A DNA stretch of 64,000 bases from Methylophilaceae bacterium (GTDB lineage Bacteria > Pseudomonadota > Gammaproteobacteria > Burkholderiales > Methylophilaceae). Shown one piece after another: positions 9,141 to 19,453 of this stretch. A program made the translations under genes and the position numbers. The notes under the pieces are model-generated. The model worked only from the letters and a program-made list of their open reading frames with translations, searched no databases and was not told the origin of the DNA. Positions within the stretch are counted from its first letter, which is position 1, and each line of letters begins with the position of its first letter. The stretch lies in assembly GCA_016778465.1 (NCBI GenBank), contig JADHPM010000008.1:1-64000 (forward strand), in the 5' to 3' direction.

Positions 9141-9918
9141 ATTTAAAATCTTTCCAATATTTCTGATTAAATGATCTTACAGGAATTACACCATTTACTG
9201 AATTGGCTATAAAAAACTCGTCTGCTTTGTTGGCTTTTTTAAGACTTATGCTTTCATGCTCAACTTTGTATCCATTGCTCTGAGCAAAATCCTGTATAAC
9301 CCATTGAGATACACCGGAAACACCTGCTTCATTCATAGCTGGCATAATGATTTTATTCTCAAAGCGAAAAAAAACATTATGACTGCAACACTCAATAATA
9401 TTTTTTTTATTATCAAGCATGACGGCATCAAATGCGTCTTTAGAAAGCTGCTCTCTAGACAAAACATTTTCTAATCGATTAAGGTGTTTTATAGATCCAA
9501 GATGTAGATTAGAGGATGGAATCATTTGACTTACTTCGACATGAACTCCCCGCGTATAAAATGATTTGTCTATTTTCTTGAATCTTGATTTTAGCAAAAT
9601 GCAGTTAGGGCTTATGGCTTTGTTAGGTATCTGATAACCTCTATCGGAGAGGCCTCGGGTGATAATAAACTTCCCAACATACAAGCCTTTTTTTTGAAAG
9701 AGCTTTTTTATTTGGTTTTGCAATATGGTGCTTGATGGAATATCAATTTTAAGGGCTAGGGCATCATGCGTTAATTTTTCATAATGATAATCCCAAAATA
9801 TTGGTGTCCCATTATGAACTTTAAATGTACGAAAAATTCCATCCCCAAATGCAAGACCTCTGTCAAAGGGGTTTAAGCCATTTGATTTTTTTCCATTGAT
9901 TAAAAAATCATTTAACAA
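9106..9918 (-). CDS. pabC: Aminodeoxychorismate lyase (class IV aminotransferase fold)
   Basis: DRGLAFGDGIFRTF, branched-chain aminotransferase-like fold; between fabF and mltG. Probable TTG start at 9918 (LLNDFLING) just past the fabF stop; the ORF track start at 9969 overlaps fabF. Confidence 0.82.
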   Translation of the reverse strand: MLNDFLINGKKSNGLNPFDRGLAFGDGIFRTFKVHNGTPIFWDYHYEKLTHDALALKIDIPSSTILQNQIKKLFQKKGLYVGKFIITRGLSDRGYQIPNKAISPNCILLKSRFKKIDKSFYTRGVHVEVSQMIPSSNLHLGSIKHLNRLENVLSREQLSKDAFDAVMLDNKKNIIECCSHNVFFRFENKIIMPAMNEAGVSGVSQWVIQDFAQSNGYKVEHESISLKKANKADEFFIANSVNGVIPVRSFNQKYWKDFKFVQELKHSITF

Positions 9919-9922
9919 CGTC

Positions 9923-11155
9923 TTAGAATTTTTTAAAAACAAGACTACCGTTGGTCCCACCAAAACCAAAATTATTTTTTAAGGCGGCATTTATAGTCAT
10001 CTCACGAGCGCCATTAGCAACATAATCTAAATCACATTCAGGATCTTGATTAAAAATATTAATTGTTGGGGGGGAGACTTGGTAATGAACTGCTAAGGCA
10101 GTAAAAACAGATTCAATGCCGCCTGCTCCACCTAATAAGTGGCCGGTCATCGATTTTGTTGAATTAACAACACATTTATAAGCATGAGCTCCTAAAGTTT
10201 CTTTGATGGCGTTTGTTTCGTTTAAGTCTCCAAGAGGAGTGGATGTGCCGTGCGCGTTAATATAATTAATTTCATTAATATTTAAACCAGCATCATTGAT
10301 GGCATTTAGCATGGACTGTTTTGGACCGGCAATACTCGGTGCTGTAATATGGAAGGCGTCAGCACTCATTCCGTAGCCTACGAGTTCACAGTAGATATTA
10401 GCACCTCTTTTTTTTGCATGCTCATATTCCTCTAAAACCATCACCCCCGAACCTTCACCAATTACAAATCCATCTCTATCACGATCCCAAGGCCTTGAGG
10501 CTGTCGCTGGATCCTCATTTCGTGAGGACAAAGCTTTGGCTGAAGAAAAACCTGCAACCGACAATTCTGTGACAGCTGCTTCCGAACCCCCTGCTACCAT
10601 AATGTCTGCATCACCATAACTTATCATCCTTGCCGCGTCTCCTATAGAATGTGTGCCTGTGGTGCATGCGGTTACGATTGATACATTTGGACCTTTCAAG
10701 CCAAACATGATGGATAAATTACCCGAGATCATATTGATGATAGTTCCTGGGATGAAAAAGGGCGATACTTTCCTAGCGCCTCCATTGTTAAAAGTATCTT
10801 GAGTGCTCTCAATCATACCGAGGCCCCCTATTCCTGACCCAATTGAAACTCCTATTCTATGGGCATTGGTCTCTGATACTTCAAAACCTGAATCTTTAAT
10901 TGCCTCCATACCCGAGACAAGGCCATACTGAATAAAGCTATCCATTCTTCTAGCATCTTTGGGATTAAGGTAATTTACGGGATCAAAATTCTTGACCTCC
11001 CCTGCAATTTGAGATGAAAAGGTGCTGGCGTCAAATTTGGAAATTTTTGAAATGCCGGAGACGCCATTTACGATACTTTCCCAACTATCTTTAACACCAA
11101 TACCTACGGGCGTAACGAGCCCTAAGCCTGTAACAACGATGCGTCGTTTATTCAT
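9923..11155 (-). CDS. fabF: Beta-ketoacyl-ACP synthase II
   Basis: 410 aa; RRIVVTGLGLVTPVG, TACTTGTHSIGDA, NAHGTSTPLGD. Confidence 0.96.
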   Translation of the reverse strand: MNKRRIVVTGLGLVTPVGIGVKDSWESIVNGVSGISKISKFDASTFSSQIAGEVKNFDPVNYLNPKDARRMDSFIQYGLVSGMEAIKDSGFEVSETNAHRIGVSIGSGIGGLGMIESTQDTFNNGGARKVSPFFIPGTIINMISGNLSIMFGLKGPNVSIVTACTTGTHSIGDAARMISYGDADIMVAGGSEAAVTELSVAGFSSAKALSSRNEDPATASRPWDRDRDGFVIGEGSGVMVLEEYEHAKKRGANIYCELVGYGMSADAFHITAPSIAGPKQSMLNAINDAGLNINEINYINAHGTSTPLGDLNETNAIKETLGAHAYKCVVNSTKSMTGHLLGGAGGIESVFTALAVHYQVSPPTINIFNQDPECDLDYVANGAREMTINAALKNNFGFGGTNGSLVFKKF

Positions 11156-11192
11156 GGATATGCCTGACTAAATAGTATTAATCAGGAAATAA

Positions 11193-11429
11193 TTATGATT
11201 GGTTCTTGTTGATATAATCGATTGCTTGCTGAACTGTAGTAATTTTTTCTGCTTCATCGTCAGGAATTTCTGTATCAAACTCTTCCTCTAAAGCCATCAC
11301 CAATTCAACAGTATCAAGAGAATCAGCACCTAAGTCTTCAATAAATGATGATTCGTTTTTTACTGATGCTTCATCTGTCCCTAATTGCTCAGAAACTATT
11401 TTCTTAACTCTTTGTTCGATGTCAGACAT
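11193..11429 (-). CDS. acpP: Acyl carrier protein
   Basis: 78 aa; [17 protein letters not shown] phosphopantetheine site. Confidence 0.98.
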   Translation of the reverse strand: MSDIEQRVKKIVSEQLGTDEASVKNESSFIEDLGADSLDTVELVMALEEEFDTEIPDDEAEKITTVQQAIDYINKNQS

Positions 11430-11543
11430 CTAATTACCCCTTTTAAAATCAAAAATAGGAAGTCGCTATTTTATCAAATGAATCGCAAAAACAAGCAACT
11501 TTTTTAAAAATTTTTTTTTATCTTGTATATTTCTTAAAATGTG

Positions 11544-12293
11544 CTATGCCATCAACATGCCACCATTGACGTGAATTGTCTCTCCCGTAATGTATGCCGC
11601 GTCATCAGAAGCGAGAAAACACACAGCATGGGCAATATCCTGAGGCTGCCCTAGTCTTGCCAAAGGAATATGTTGGAGCAAAGAATCCCTTTGTGAGTCG
11701 TCAAGCGCACGAGTCATATCGGTATCAATAAATCCTGGTGCAACCGAATTGACAGTGATGCCCCGGCTCCCAACTTCTTGTGCGAGTGATTTCGTAAAAC
11801 CACTTATACCAGCTTTTGTTGCAGCATAATTTGTTTGACCCGCATTTCCCATGTGCCCAACAACTGATGAGATATTGATGATTCTACCAGAGTGGTTTTT
11901 CATCATACCTCTCAAAACAGATTGACTTAATTTATAGACAGATTTCAGATTGGTGTTCATCACTGCATCCCAGTCTTCATCCTTCATTCTCATAAGCAAG
12001 GTATCTCTTGTAATACCTGCGTTGTTAACTAGCACATCTACCCCCCCAAATGATTCGTTAATGTTACTCATTAGGGTCTCAACGGAGGTGTTATCATTAA
12101 CATCCAGAACTCGTGAGTATCCATCTAAACTATTAATTTCAAATGATTTTTTTATTATATTTGCCCCTTTTTCTGACGTAGCTGTACCAATTACCGTGGC
12201 CCCACATTTTGCAAGCTCTATCGCTATTGCGGCACCAATACCCCTGCTCGCACCAGTAACGAGGCAGACTTTATTTTTTAAAATTTCTGACAT
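11544..12293 (-). CDS. fabG: 3-oxoacyl-ACP reductase
   Basis: 249 aa SDR; VTGASRGIGAAIA, NNAGITRD, YAATKAG. Confidence 0.95.
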   Translation of the reverse strand: MSEILKNKVCLVTGASRGIGAAIAIELAKCGATVIGTATSEKGANIIKKSFEINSLDGYSRVLDVNDNTSVETLMSNINESFGGVDVLVNNAGITRDTLLMRMKDEDWDAVMNTNLKSVYKLSQSVLRGMMKNHSGRIINISSVVGHMGNAGQTNYAATKAGISGFTKSLAQEVGSRGITVNSVAPGFIDTDMTRALDDSQRDSLLQHIPLARLGQPQDIAHAVCFLASDDAAYITGETIHVNGGMLMA

Positions 12294-12311
12294 ATTTAAT
12301 CCTTATTAGCT

Positions 12312-13238
12312 TTACAAAATTAATTTTATTTCATCGATCGCTTGGTTTGAGGAAACTGATACGTGATGTCCCTCTTTAAATATTCTTCGATTTAAACCCA
12401 GCAAAACCTTATTGGGGCCCGACTCAAAAATAGCTTCAACCCCATATTCCATCATTTTTTCTATTGTTTTTGTCCACTGCACAGGATGCGATAACTGCTT
12501 TGATAAACTCTCTTTTATCTTACTAATCTCATGATGCGACTGAAAATCAACATTTTGTATGACCGGAATTCTGGGCGAATTAAAAGGGATCGCTTCAAGA
12601 AAATCTTGGAACTGGTTGGTTGCAGACCTCATAAGTGAGCAATGAGATGGGACGCTTACAGGAAGTTTTACTGCTCTTTTGGCTCCTGCCTGTTTAAAAA
12701 CTTCTAGGCTTTTATCAAGAGCGTTATGATGGCCAGCAACAACAATCTGACCAGGCGAATTGAAGTTTACTGGCTCAATTACTTCATTACCTTCATGCTG
12801 CTTACAAATTCGAATTACATCTTCGTCAGACAGGCCAAGAATCGCCGCCATTCCACCCTCACCCTCTGGAACAGCATCCTGCATAAGCTCTGAGCGTTTC
12901 TTAACGATTACTAAGGCTTGCTGAAAACTTATCACGTCTGCGGCTACTAATGCAGTGATTTCTCCTAGACTATGTCCAGCTAAGAAATGTGGTTGATTTA
13001 TTCCAGACTCAACCAGAATACTCCATGTCACATAGCCTGCAACAAGCATAATTGGCTGGGTATATATTGTTTGATTAATTAATTCATTATCCTCAACAAC
13101 TAACGACCATAAATTTTCACCAATAATTTCACTTGCCTCATCAAAGGCTGATCTGGTAATTGAATATTTATCAAAAGCAGTCATCATTCCAATTGATTGA
13201 GAACCTTGGCCAGGAAAAGTAATTGCGTATTTTTTCAT
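12312..13238 (-). CDS. fabD: Malonyl-CoA:ACP transacylase
   Basis: 308 aa; FPGQGSQSIGM, GHSLGEITAL. Confidence 0.96.
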   Translation of the reverse strand: MKKYAITFPGQGSQSIGMMTAFDKYSITRSAFDEASEIIGENLWSLVVEDNELINQTIYTQPIMLVAGYVTWSILVESGINQPHFLAGHSLGEITALVAADVISFQQALVIVKKRSELMQDAVPEGEGGMAAILGLSDEDVIRICKQHEGNEVIEPVNFNSPGQIVVAGHHNALDKSLEVFKQAGAKRAVKLPVSVPSHCSLMRSATNQFQDFLEAIPFNSPRIPVIQNVDFQSHHEISKIKESLSKQLSHPVQWTKTIEKMMEYGVEAIFESGPNKVLLGLNRRIFKEGHHVSVSSNQAIDEIKLIL

Positions 13239-13244
13239 TCTTAA

Positions 13245-14192
13245 TTAAATCCTAATTAAAGCTGATCCCCAGGTAAAACCTCCCCCAAAGGCTTCCATAA
13301 GTACTAACTGGTCTGGGAGTATTTTGCTTGCTTGAATACCCTCATCAAGTGCAAGAGGAATTGATGCTGCTGATGTATTACCGTGCCGATCAATGGTAAC
13401 AATTACCTTATCCATACTCAAAGATAGTTTTTTTGCAGTTGCCTCAAGAATACGAATATTTGCTTGATGCGGGACCAACCAATCGATATCAGATTTGCGC
13501 AAATTATTCGCCTCTAAGGTTTCATCAACGATTTTATCGAGAGTCTTTACAGCAATTTTAAAAACCTGATTACCCACCATTTCAATGGTATCTTTTGATT
13601 GATCAATCTTTCGTGGAACATGTAACATATCCTCATACTTACCTTGAGCATGGATATGGGTAGATAAAATCCCTGGTTCATGGGAGTTTGATAACACTAC
13701 CGCACCTGCACCATCCCCCCATAGTATTGCGTTACCTCGATCTGTGTAGTCAGTGATTGTAGACATTGCGTCTACCCCCACTAAAAGCACAGTCCGAGCT
13801 GAGCGTGTTTTAATATATTTATCAGCAATACTCAATCCATAAATAAATCCGCTGCATACAGCCTGAACATCAAATGCTGGACACCCATCAATCTCAAGTT
13901 TATTTTGTAGGGTGCAAGCTGTACTGGGAAAAACTTTGTCGGGCGTGGTGGTTGCCACGATGATTAAGTCAATTGTATTTTTATCAATTTTTGCAGCGTT
14001 TATAGCCTTTATTGCTGCTTCATATGCCATATCGCTGGTTTTTTGATCTTTATCAATAATATGCCTTTGCTTTATTCCTGTTCTCGTCGTGATCCATTCA
14101 TCTGACGTGTCCAAAAGCTTCTCAAGGTCATGATTTGTTAATATTTTCTCAGGAAGATAGCTCCCTGTTCCAATTATTTTTGAAAAAGACAT
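13245..14192 (-). CDS. fabH: Beta-ketoacyl-ACP synthase III
   Basis: 315 aa; TRTGIKQRHI, VQAVCSGFIYGL, HQANIRI, GNTSAASIPLA. Confidence 0.97.
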   Translation of the reverse strand: MSFSKIIGTGSYLPEKILTNHDLEKLLDTSDEWITTRTGIKQRHIIDKDQKTSDMAYEAAIKAINAAKIDKNTIDLIIVATTTPDKVFPSTACTLQNKLEIDGCPAFDVQAVCSGFIYGLSIADKYIKTRSARTVLLVGVDAMSTITDYTDRGNAILWGDGAGAVVLSNSHEPGILSTHIHAQGKYEDMLHVPRKIDQSKDTIEMVGNQVFKIAVKTLDKIVDETLEANNLRKSDIDWLVPHQANIRILEATAKKLSLSMDKVIVTIDRHGNTSAASIPLALDEGIQASKILPDQLVLMEAFGGGFTWGSALIRI

Positions 14193-14201
14193 TTTTGTAT
14201 T

Positions 14202-15218
14202 CTAAGCGATATGCTCAACTTTGAGCTGTTTTTTTATTTTATCGATGATCTTAGCTTCCACCTCATGGATCGCTGTTTCGATTGCGTAACTAAATCCATA
14301 AATATCTGTACCTCCATGGCTCTTGACTACAACTCCATTCAACCCAAGAAAGGATGCTCCATTGTATCTTCTCGGGTCTACACGTCTTTTGAAGGCTCTT
14401 AAGACGGGTAATGAAATTAATGCCATAAGCTTGGTGAGGAAATTTTTTTTGTATTCCTCAGTTAAAAATCGTCTAAGCATATTAGCAAGCCCCTCTGTTG
14501 TTTTAAGGGCGATATTTCCAACAAAACCGTCAGCAACAATTACGTCCGTTGTTCCTTTGAAAATATCGTCACCCTCAACGTTACCATAGAAGTTAAGGTG
14601 ACTATTTCTTAGAAGCATTGATGCCTGTTTAACTGTTTCATTTCCCTTTATATCCTCACTACCAATATTTAGTAGGCCAATTGTTGGGGTTTTTCTCTTT
14701 GAAAGAGCAGTTACTAACATGGCCCCCATAATTGCGAACTGTAATAAATGCTCTGCTGAACAATCCGAATTCGCACCAAGGTCCAATATGCACGTTGTCT
14801 TACCCTTCTGATTTGGTAGGTTTGACGCGATAGCTGGCCTATCGATACCTGGCAACATTTTTAGAACAAATCTTGCTGTTGCCATAAGCGCACCCGTATT
14901 TCCAGCACTAACACACGCCTTTGCGTTACCTGTTTTAACTAGATTTATAGAAACACGCATTGAGGAATTTTTCTTATTTTTTAGGGCACTTTGAGGCGAC
15001 TCGTTCATGGCAACAACTTCCGTTGTCGGATGAATGGTGACTCTTTTGTTATCTAATTCCTTAAGCTCCCGCAACTTAGCAGTAATTATACCTTCATCAC
15101 CAACAAGGATGACAGATAAGTTTGGATGTTTTTGTAGGGAAATTAAAGCGGCAGGAACGGTGACGTCGACTCCGAAATCACCACCCATTGTATCAATTGC
15201 AATTGACTGTCGTGCCAT
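14202..15218 (-). CDS. plsX: Phosphate acyltransferase PlsX
   Basis: 338 aa; [31 protein letters not shown]. Confidence 0.96.
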   Translation of the reverse strand: MARQSIAIDTMGGDFGVDVTVPAALISLQKHPNLSVILVGDEGIITAKLRELKELDNKRVTIHPTTEVVAMNESPQSALKNKKNSSMRVSINLVKTGNAKACVSAGNTGALMATARFVLKMLPGIDRPAIASNLPNQKGKTTCILDLGANSDCSAEHLLQFAIMGAMLVTALSKRKTPTIGLLNIGSEDIKGNETVKQASMLLRNSHLNFYGNVEGDDIFKGTTDVIVADGFVGNIALKTTEGLANMLRRFLTEEYKKNFLTKLMALISLPVLRAFKRRVDPRRYNGASFLGLNGVVVKSHGGTDIYGFSYAIETAIHEVEAKIIDKIKKQLKVEHIA

Positions 15219-15226
15219 AGGATGAC

Positions 15227-15406
15227 TTAATCAGCCTTAGTATCGATAACTTTCTTACCTTTGTAAAATCCAGATGGGCTTACATGATGACGTAAATGTG
15301 TCTCGCCAGTTGTTGGTTCAATGGCTAGTGGCGGATTAGATAAATTATCATGTGAACGGCGCATATTTCTTCTAGACGGCGTTTTTTTACTTTTTTGAAC
15401 AGCCAT
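15227..15406 (-). CDS. rpmF: 50S ribosomal protein L32
   Basis: Not in the ORF track (59 aa). Own translation: [59 protein letters not shown]; upstream of plsX. Confidence 0.96.
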   Translation of the reverse strand: MAVQKSKKTPSRRNMRRSHDNLSNPPLAIEPTTGETHLRHHVSPSGFYKGKKVIDTKAD

Positions 15407-15546
15407 GAAAACTCCTTAATGCATAAAAAAATTAATCAGCGATTCTATCACAAAATCCACTTTGTATCTAAAAAAAACAAGCTCACGCCATGTATTTCAA
15501 ACCCAAAAAAAAATAAATTAGCAATATTTTTTTGGTAAATATCACA

Positions 15547-15555
15547 TGATATAAT
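15547..15555 (+). promoter_or_regulatory. Putative extended -10 element (TGATATAAT) for the pyruvate carboxylase operon
   Basis: TGnTATAAT about 45 bp upstream of the TTG start; no clear -35 consensus seen. Confidence 0.45.
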
Positions 15556-15600
15556 TGCTGAATTTGTCTATTGCCCAATTAAATAAGGGAGCCTAACACT

Positions 15601-17019
15601 TTGCTTCGAAAGATATTAATAGCTAATCGCGGGGAAATTGCTGTCCGAATTATCAGGGCATGTAAGGAGATGGGGATAACCAGTGTGGCCATCTATACCG
15701 ATGCCGACCGTTACGCCCTTCATGTTAAAAAGGCGGATGAGTCATACTTTATTGGTAATGACCCCTTGTCAGGCTATCTAAATGCTCATCGAATCGTCAA
15801 TTTAGCAGTCACTGCCCGATGTGATGGCATTCACCCCGGATACGGTTTTTTGTCTGAAAATCCCCAGCTCGCTGAAATTTGTAAGAGACGCGATGTTAAA
15901 TTCATTGGGCCAGATCATCAGGTTATAAAAAAAATGGGTGACAAGATACAGGCTCGTCAGGCAATGATTGAGGCAGGGGTGCCAGTAATTCCCGGAAGCG
16001 ATGGAAATATTAAAGACCTTGATGAGGCAAGGAATATAGCTGGTAAAATCGGTTACCCCGTTATGCTTAAAGCAACAAATGGCGGGGGTGGTCGTGGCAT
16101 TCGTAGATGTGATAACGAAAAGGAATTAAATTCTAATTACGATCGTGTTATTTCTGAGGCTACAAAAGCTTTTGGCAGTCCTGAGGTATTTATTGAAAAG
16201 TGCGTACTCAACCCAAAACATATTGAAGTCCAAGTCATTGCTGACCAGCATGGAAATGCCATTCATCTTTTTGAGCGGGATTGCTCAATTCAACGCAGGA
16301 ACCAAAAACTTATTGAAATTGCACCCTCCCCTCAACTTAATAATGAGCAGCGAAATTACATTGGTCAACTTGCTGTAAAGGCAGCTAAAGCAGTGAATTA
16401 TGAAAACGCTGGTACCGTAGAATTTTTATTAGATACTGATAACAATTTTTATTTCATGGAAATGAATACTCGATTGCAAGTTGAACACACGATTACTGAG
16501 TCAATTACTGGTATTGATATTGTCCAAAAACAAATCAAAATTGCCAGTGGAGAACCACTCAGATATAAGCAAGAGGATATTACCTATCGAGGCTTCGCGA
16601 TTGAATTCAGGATTAATGCAGAAGATCCAAAACAAGATTTTCTTCCATCTTTTGGTAAGATTACAAGATACTTTGCGGCGGGTGGCCCAGGAGTCAGAAC
16701 TGATGCGGCAATCTATACAGGTTATGTTATCCCACCCTACTATGATTCTATGTGCGCTAAATTGACTATATGGGCATTGAATTGGGAGGATGCTGTTCAA
16801 AGAGGGTTGAGGGCGCTAGATGATATTGGTGTATTTGGAGTTAAGACAACTATCCCTTACTACCAAGAAATACTAAAACATCGAGATTTTATAAATGCTA
16901 AATTTAATACAAGTTTTGTTGAAAATCATCCAGAGCTTACAGACTATGAGGATGAATTACCACCTGATATAATCGCTGCTGCTATTGGTGCCGCGATTGC
17001 CGCACATGAAGGAATTTAA
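15601..17019 (+). CDS. Pyruvate carboxylase subunit A / acetyl-CoA carboxylase-type biotin carboxylase
   Basis: 472 aa, TTG start; KILIANRGEIAVRIIRACKEMGI, HPGYGFLSEN, NGGGGRGIRRC, MEMNTRLQVEH; followed by an OadA/PycB-like gene. Confidence 0.9.
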   Translation: MLRKILIANRGEIAVRIIRACKEMGITSVAIYTDADRYALHVKKADESYFIGNDPLSGYLNAHRIVNLAVTARCDGIHPGYGFLSENPQLAEICKRRDVKFIGPDHQVIKKMGDKIQARQAMIEAGVPVIPGSDGNIKDLDEARNIAGKIGYPVMLKATNGGGGRGIRRCDNEKELNSNYDRVISEATKAFGSPEVFIEKCVLNPKHIEVQVIADQHGNAIHLFERDCSIQRRNQKLIEIAPSPQLNNEQRNYIGQLAVKAAKAVNYENAGTVEFLLDTDNNFYFMEMNTRLQVEHTITESITGIDIVQKQIKIASGEPLRYKQEDITYRGFAIEFRINAEDPKQDFLPSFGKITRYFAAGGPGVRTDAAIYTGYVIPPYYDSMCAKLTIWALNWEDAVQRGLRALDDIGVFGVKTTIPYYQEILKHRDFINAKFNTSFVENHPELTDYEDELPPDIIAAAIGAAIAAHEGI

Positions 17020-17024
17020 GATCA

Positions 17025-18860
17025 ATGAAAAAAATAAATATTACTGAATTAGTTCTGCGTGATGGACATCAATGTCATATTGCCACTCGGCTCAGAACAG
17101 AGGATATGTTACCCATATGCCCACAGCTTGATAAATTAGGGTTTTGGTCGCTAGAGGCATGGGGAGGTGCAACATTTGATGCATGTGTAAGATACCTTAA
17201 AGAAGACCCTTGGGAGCGACTAAAAAAATTAAGGCAAGCACTTCCTAATAGCCAAATTCAAATGTTACTTCGAGGACAAAATTTACTTGGCTATCGTCAT
17301 TACTCTGACGATGTTGTTGATCTTTTTGTAAAAAAATCTGTTGAGAATGGTGTAGATGTATTTAGGGTGTTTGATGCAATGAATGACATTAGGAACATTG
17401 AGGTTTCTATTAAAGCTGTCAAGAAATATAAAAAACATGCTCAAGGGACAATTAGCTTTACAACCTCGCCAGTGCACAATATTGAGTATTTTGTTGATCT
17501 TGCCAAAAAAGTTGAAGGGCTCGGCTCAGACTCTCTTGCTATAAAAGATATGGCTGGCTTGCTTACGCCTCAAGTTACCAAAGACCTGGTTTCCTCCCTC
17601 GTTGAGAATATAAGTATTCCGATTCATGTTCACAGTCATGCAACTGCAGGGCTTGCCTCAATAAATCTTATTGCTGCGGTTGAGTCAGGAGCATCGACCG
17701 TCGATACATGTAACTCAAGTTTTTCAGAAGGAGCCAGTCACCCAACAACTGAATCTATGGTCGTTGCCCTTGAGGACCTTGGGTATGAAACAGGCATTGA
17801 TCTCGCCCTTACCAATGAAGTGAGTCAATATTTCAAAGAGGTGAGAAAAAAGTATTGGCAGTTCGAATCTGAATTCACCAACCTTGACCCCCGGGTTTTG
17901 ATAAACCAGGTGCCTGGCGGAATGATCTCAAATTTATCTAGTCAGCTGAAAGACCAAGGAGCGCTTGACAAAATGGATCAGGTCCTTGAGGAAATTCCAA
18001 AAGTTCGAGAGGACCTTGGCTACCCACCACTTGTTACTCCCACCTCACAGATTGTTGGAACTCAAGCTGTTTTGAATGTTATCACTGGGGAGCGCTATAA
18101 ATCGATCACGAATGAAGTGAAGAATTACTTTCTAGGGCACTATGGTAGAGCCCCAGGAAATTTAAATAAGGAAATTTTATCGAAGGCCATTGGTGATCAA
18201 AAACAAATTAGCTGTCGCCCTGCTGACTTATTGAAACCAGAAATCGATAGCTTGAAAGTAAAAGCAGAATCTTTTAGTAGATGTGAGGAAGATGTTCTTA
18301 CGTATGCCATGTTTCCTGATTTAGGCGAAATATTTCTTCAGGAGAGAAATGCCGGTACCTTGGAGCCTGAGATACTTCTCGACAAAGAAGAAGCCATGAA
18401 GCAAGGCGACCATTATGCCCCTTCAGAATTTAACATAACACTCCATGGAGAAACATACCATATTAAACTTACAGGTTCTGGCCATGCCGGAGAGGCCGAA
18501 AGACCATTTTATGTTTCAGTTGATGGTATTACCGAGGAAGTTTTGGTTGAGACATTAGATGAGATTCTTATTTCACCCAACGGTCAAACAATCTCTGACA
18601 AATCAAAGACATCAAATAGTGCCACAGGAAGACCAAAACCATCCCACGGAGGTTGTCTTACAACTGCAATGCCTGGAACAATCATCGATATTAAAGTGAA
18701 TGTTGGTGACAAAGTCGCAGCAGGTGATGGCGTAATTGTAATTGAAGCAATGAAAATGGAGAATGAAATTCAAGCGCCTGAGAGTGGAACCGTTGTAGCC
18801 ATTCACGTTAGTAAAGGTGATAGCGTTTCACCGAATGAAACCCTAATTGAAATTCAATAA
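17025..18860 (+). CDS. Pyruvate carboxylase subunit B / oxaloacetate decarboxylase alpha-type with C-terminal biotinyl domain
   Basis: 611 aa; LRDGHQ..., FDAMND, HVHSHATAGL, VIVIEAMKMENEIQAPESG biotinylation site. Confidence 0.9.
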   Translation: MKKINITELVLRDGHQCHIATRLRTEDMLPICPQLDKLGFWSLEAWGGATFDACVRYLKEDPWERLKKLRQALPNSQIQMLLRGQNLLGYRHYSDDVVDLFVKKSVENGVDVFRVFDAMNDIRNIEVSIKAVKKYKKHAQGTISFTTSPVHNIEYFVDLAKKVEGLGSDSLAIKDMAGLLTPQVTKDLVSSLVENISIPIHVHSHATAGLASINLIAAVESGASTVDTCNSSFSEGASHPTTESMVVALEDLGYETGIDLALTNEVSQYFKEVRKKYWQFESEFTNLDPRVLINQVPGGMISNLSSQLKDQGALDKMDQVLEEIPKVREDLGYPPLVTPTSQIVGTQAVLNVITGERYKSITNEVKNYFLGHYGRAPGNLNKEILSKAIGDQKQISCRPADLLKPEIDSLKVKAESFSRCEEDVLTYAMFPDLGEIFLQERNAGTLEPEILLDKEEAMKQGDHYAPSEFNITLHGETYHIKLTGSGHAGEAERPFYVSVDGITEEVLVETLDEILISPNGQTISDKSKTSNSATGRPKPSHGGCLTTAMPGTIIDIKVNVGDKVAAGDGVIVIEAMKMENEIQAPESGTVVAIHVSKGDSVSPNETLIEIQ

Positions 18861-18865
18861 AATTT

Positions 18866-19453
18866 ATGCCAAAAATAATCCTGGCCTCCTCGTCCTTATA
18901 CAGGAAAGAGCTTCTATCAAGAATTGTGAAAGACTTCATAATAATATCCCCAGATATTGATGAGTCAAAAACAGATAAAGAGAATCCATCGATTGCTGCA
19001 CTGAGACTCGCGAATGAAAAGGCAAAAAAAATTGCCCTAACAAACCCTGAAGCCTTTATTATTGGTGCGGATCAAACAGCGCAATTCAAAAATATTCAAA
19101 TTAATAAACCAAACAATTTTAATGAGGCTTTTGAACAATTAAAAAAACTTTCTGGGCAAGAGGTTCATTTTTATTCAGCAGTAACACTTATTAATCTATC
19201 CAAAAAGATTCATACCGAATGGGTAGAAGATATTATGGTCAAATATAAAAAAATTGATGACGAAACTATAACTAATTATCTTAATTATGATAAACCCTAT
19301 GGGTGTCTCGGGTGTATTAAATCTGAGAGTCTTGGGATCAGCCTATTGGAAAAGGTATCCAGTGACGACCCAACTGCAATTATTGGACTCCCTTTAATAG
19401 CGCTGTCTTCAATGTTGGTAAAAAATAAAATTAAACTCAATGACGCAATTTAA
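18866..19453 (+). CDS. Maf-like nucleotide pyrophosphatase
   Basis: 195 aa; ILASSSLYRKELL, IIGADQTAQF, GCLGCIKSESLGISLLE. Confidence 0.92.
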   Translation: MPKIILASSSLYRKELLSRIVKDFIIISPDIDESKTDKENPSIAALRLANEKAKKIALTNPEAFIIGADQTAQFKNIQINKPNNFNEAFEQLKKLSGQEVHFYSAVTLINLSKKIHTEWVEDIMVKYKKIDDETITNYLNYDKPYGCLGCIKSESLGISLLEKVSSDDPTAIIGLPLIALSSMLVKNKIKLNDAI

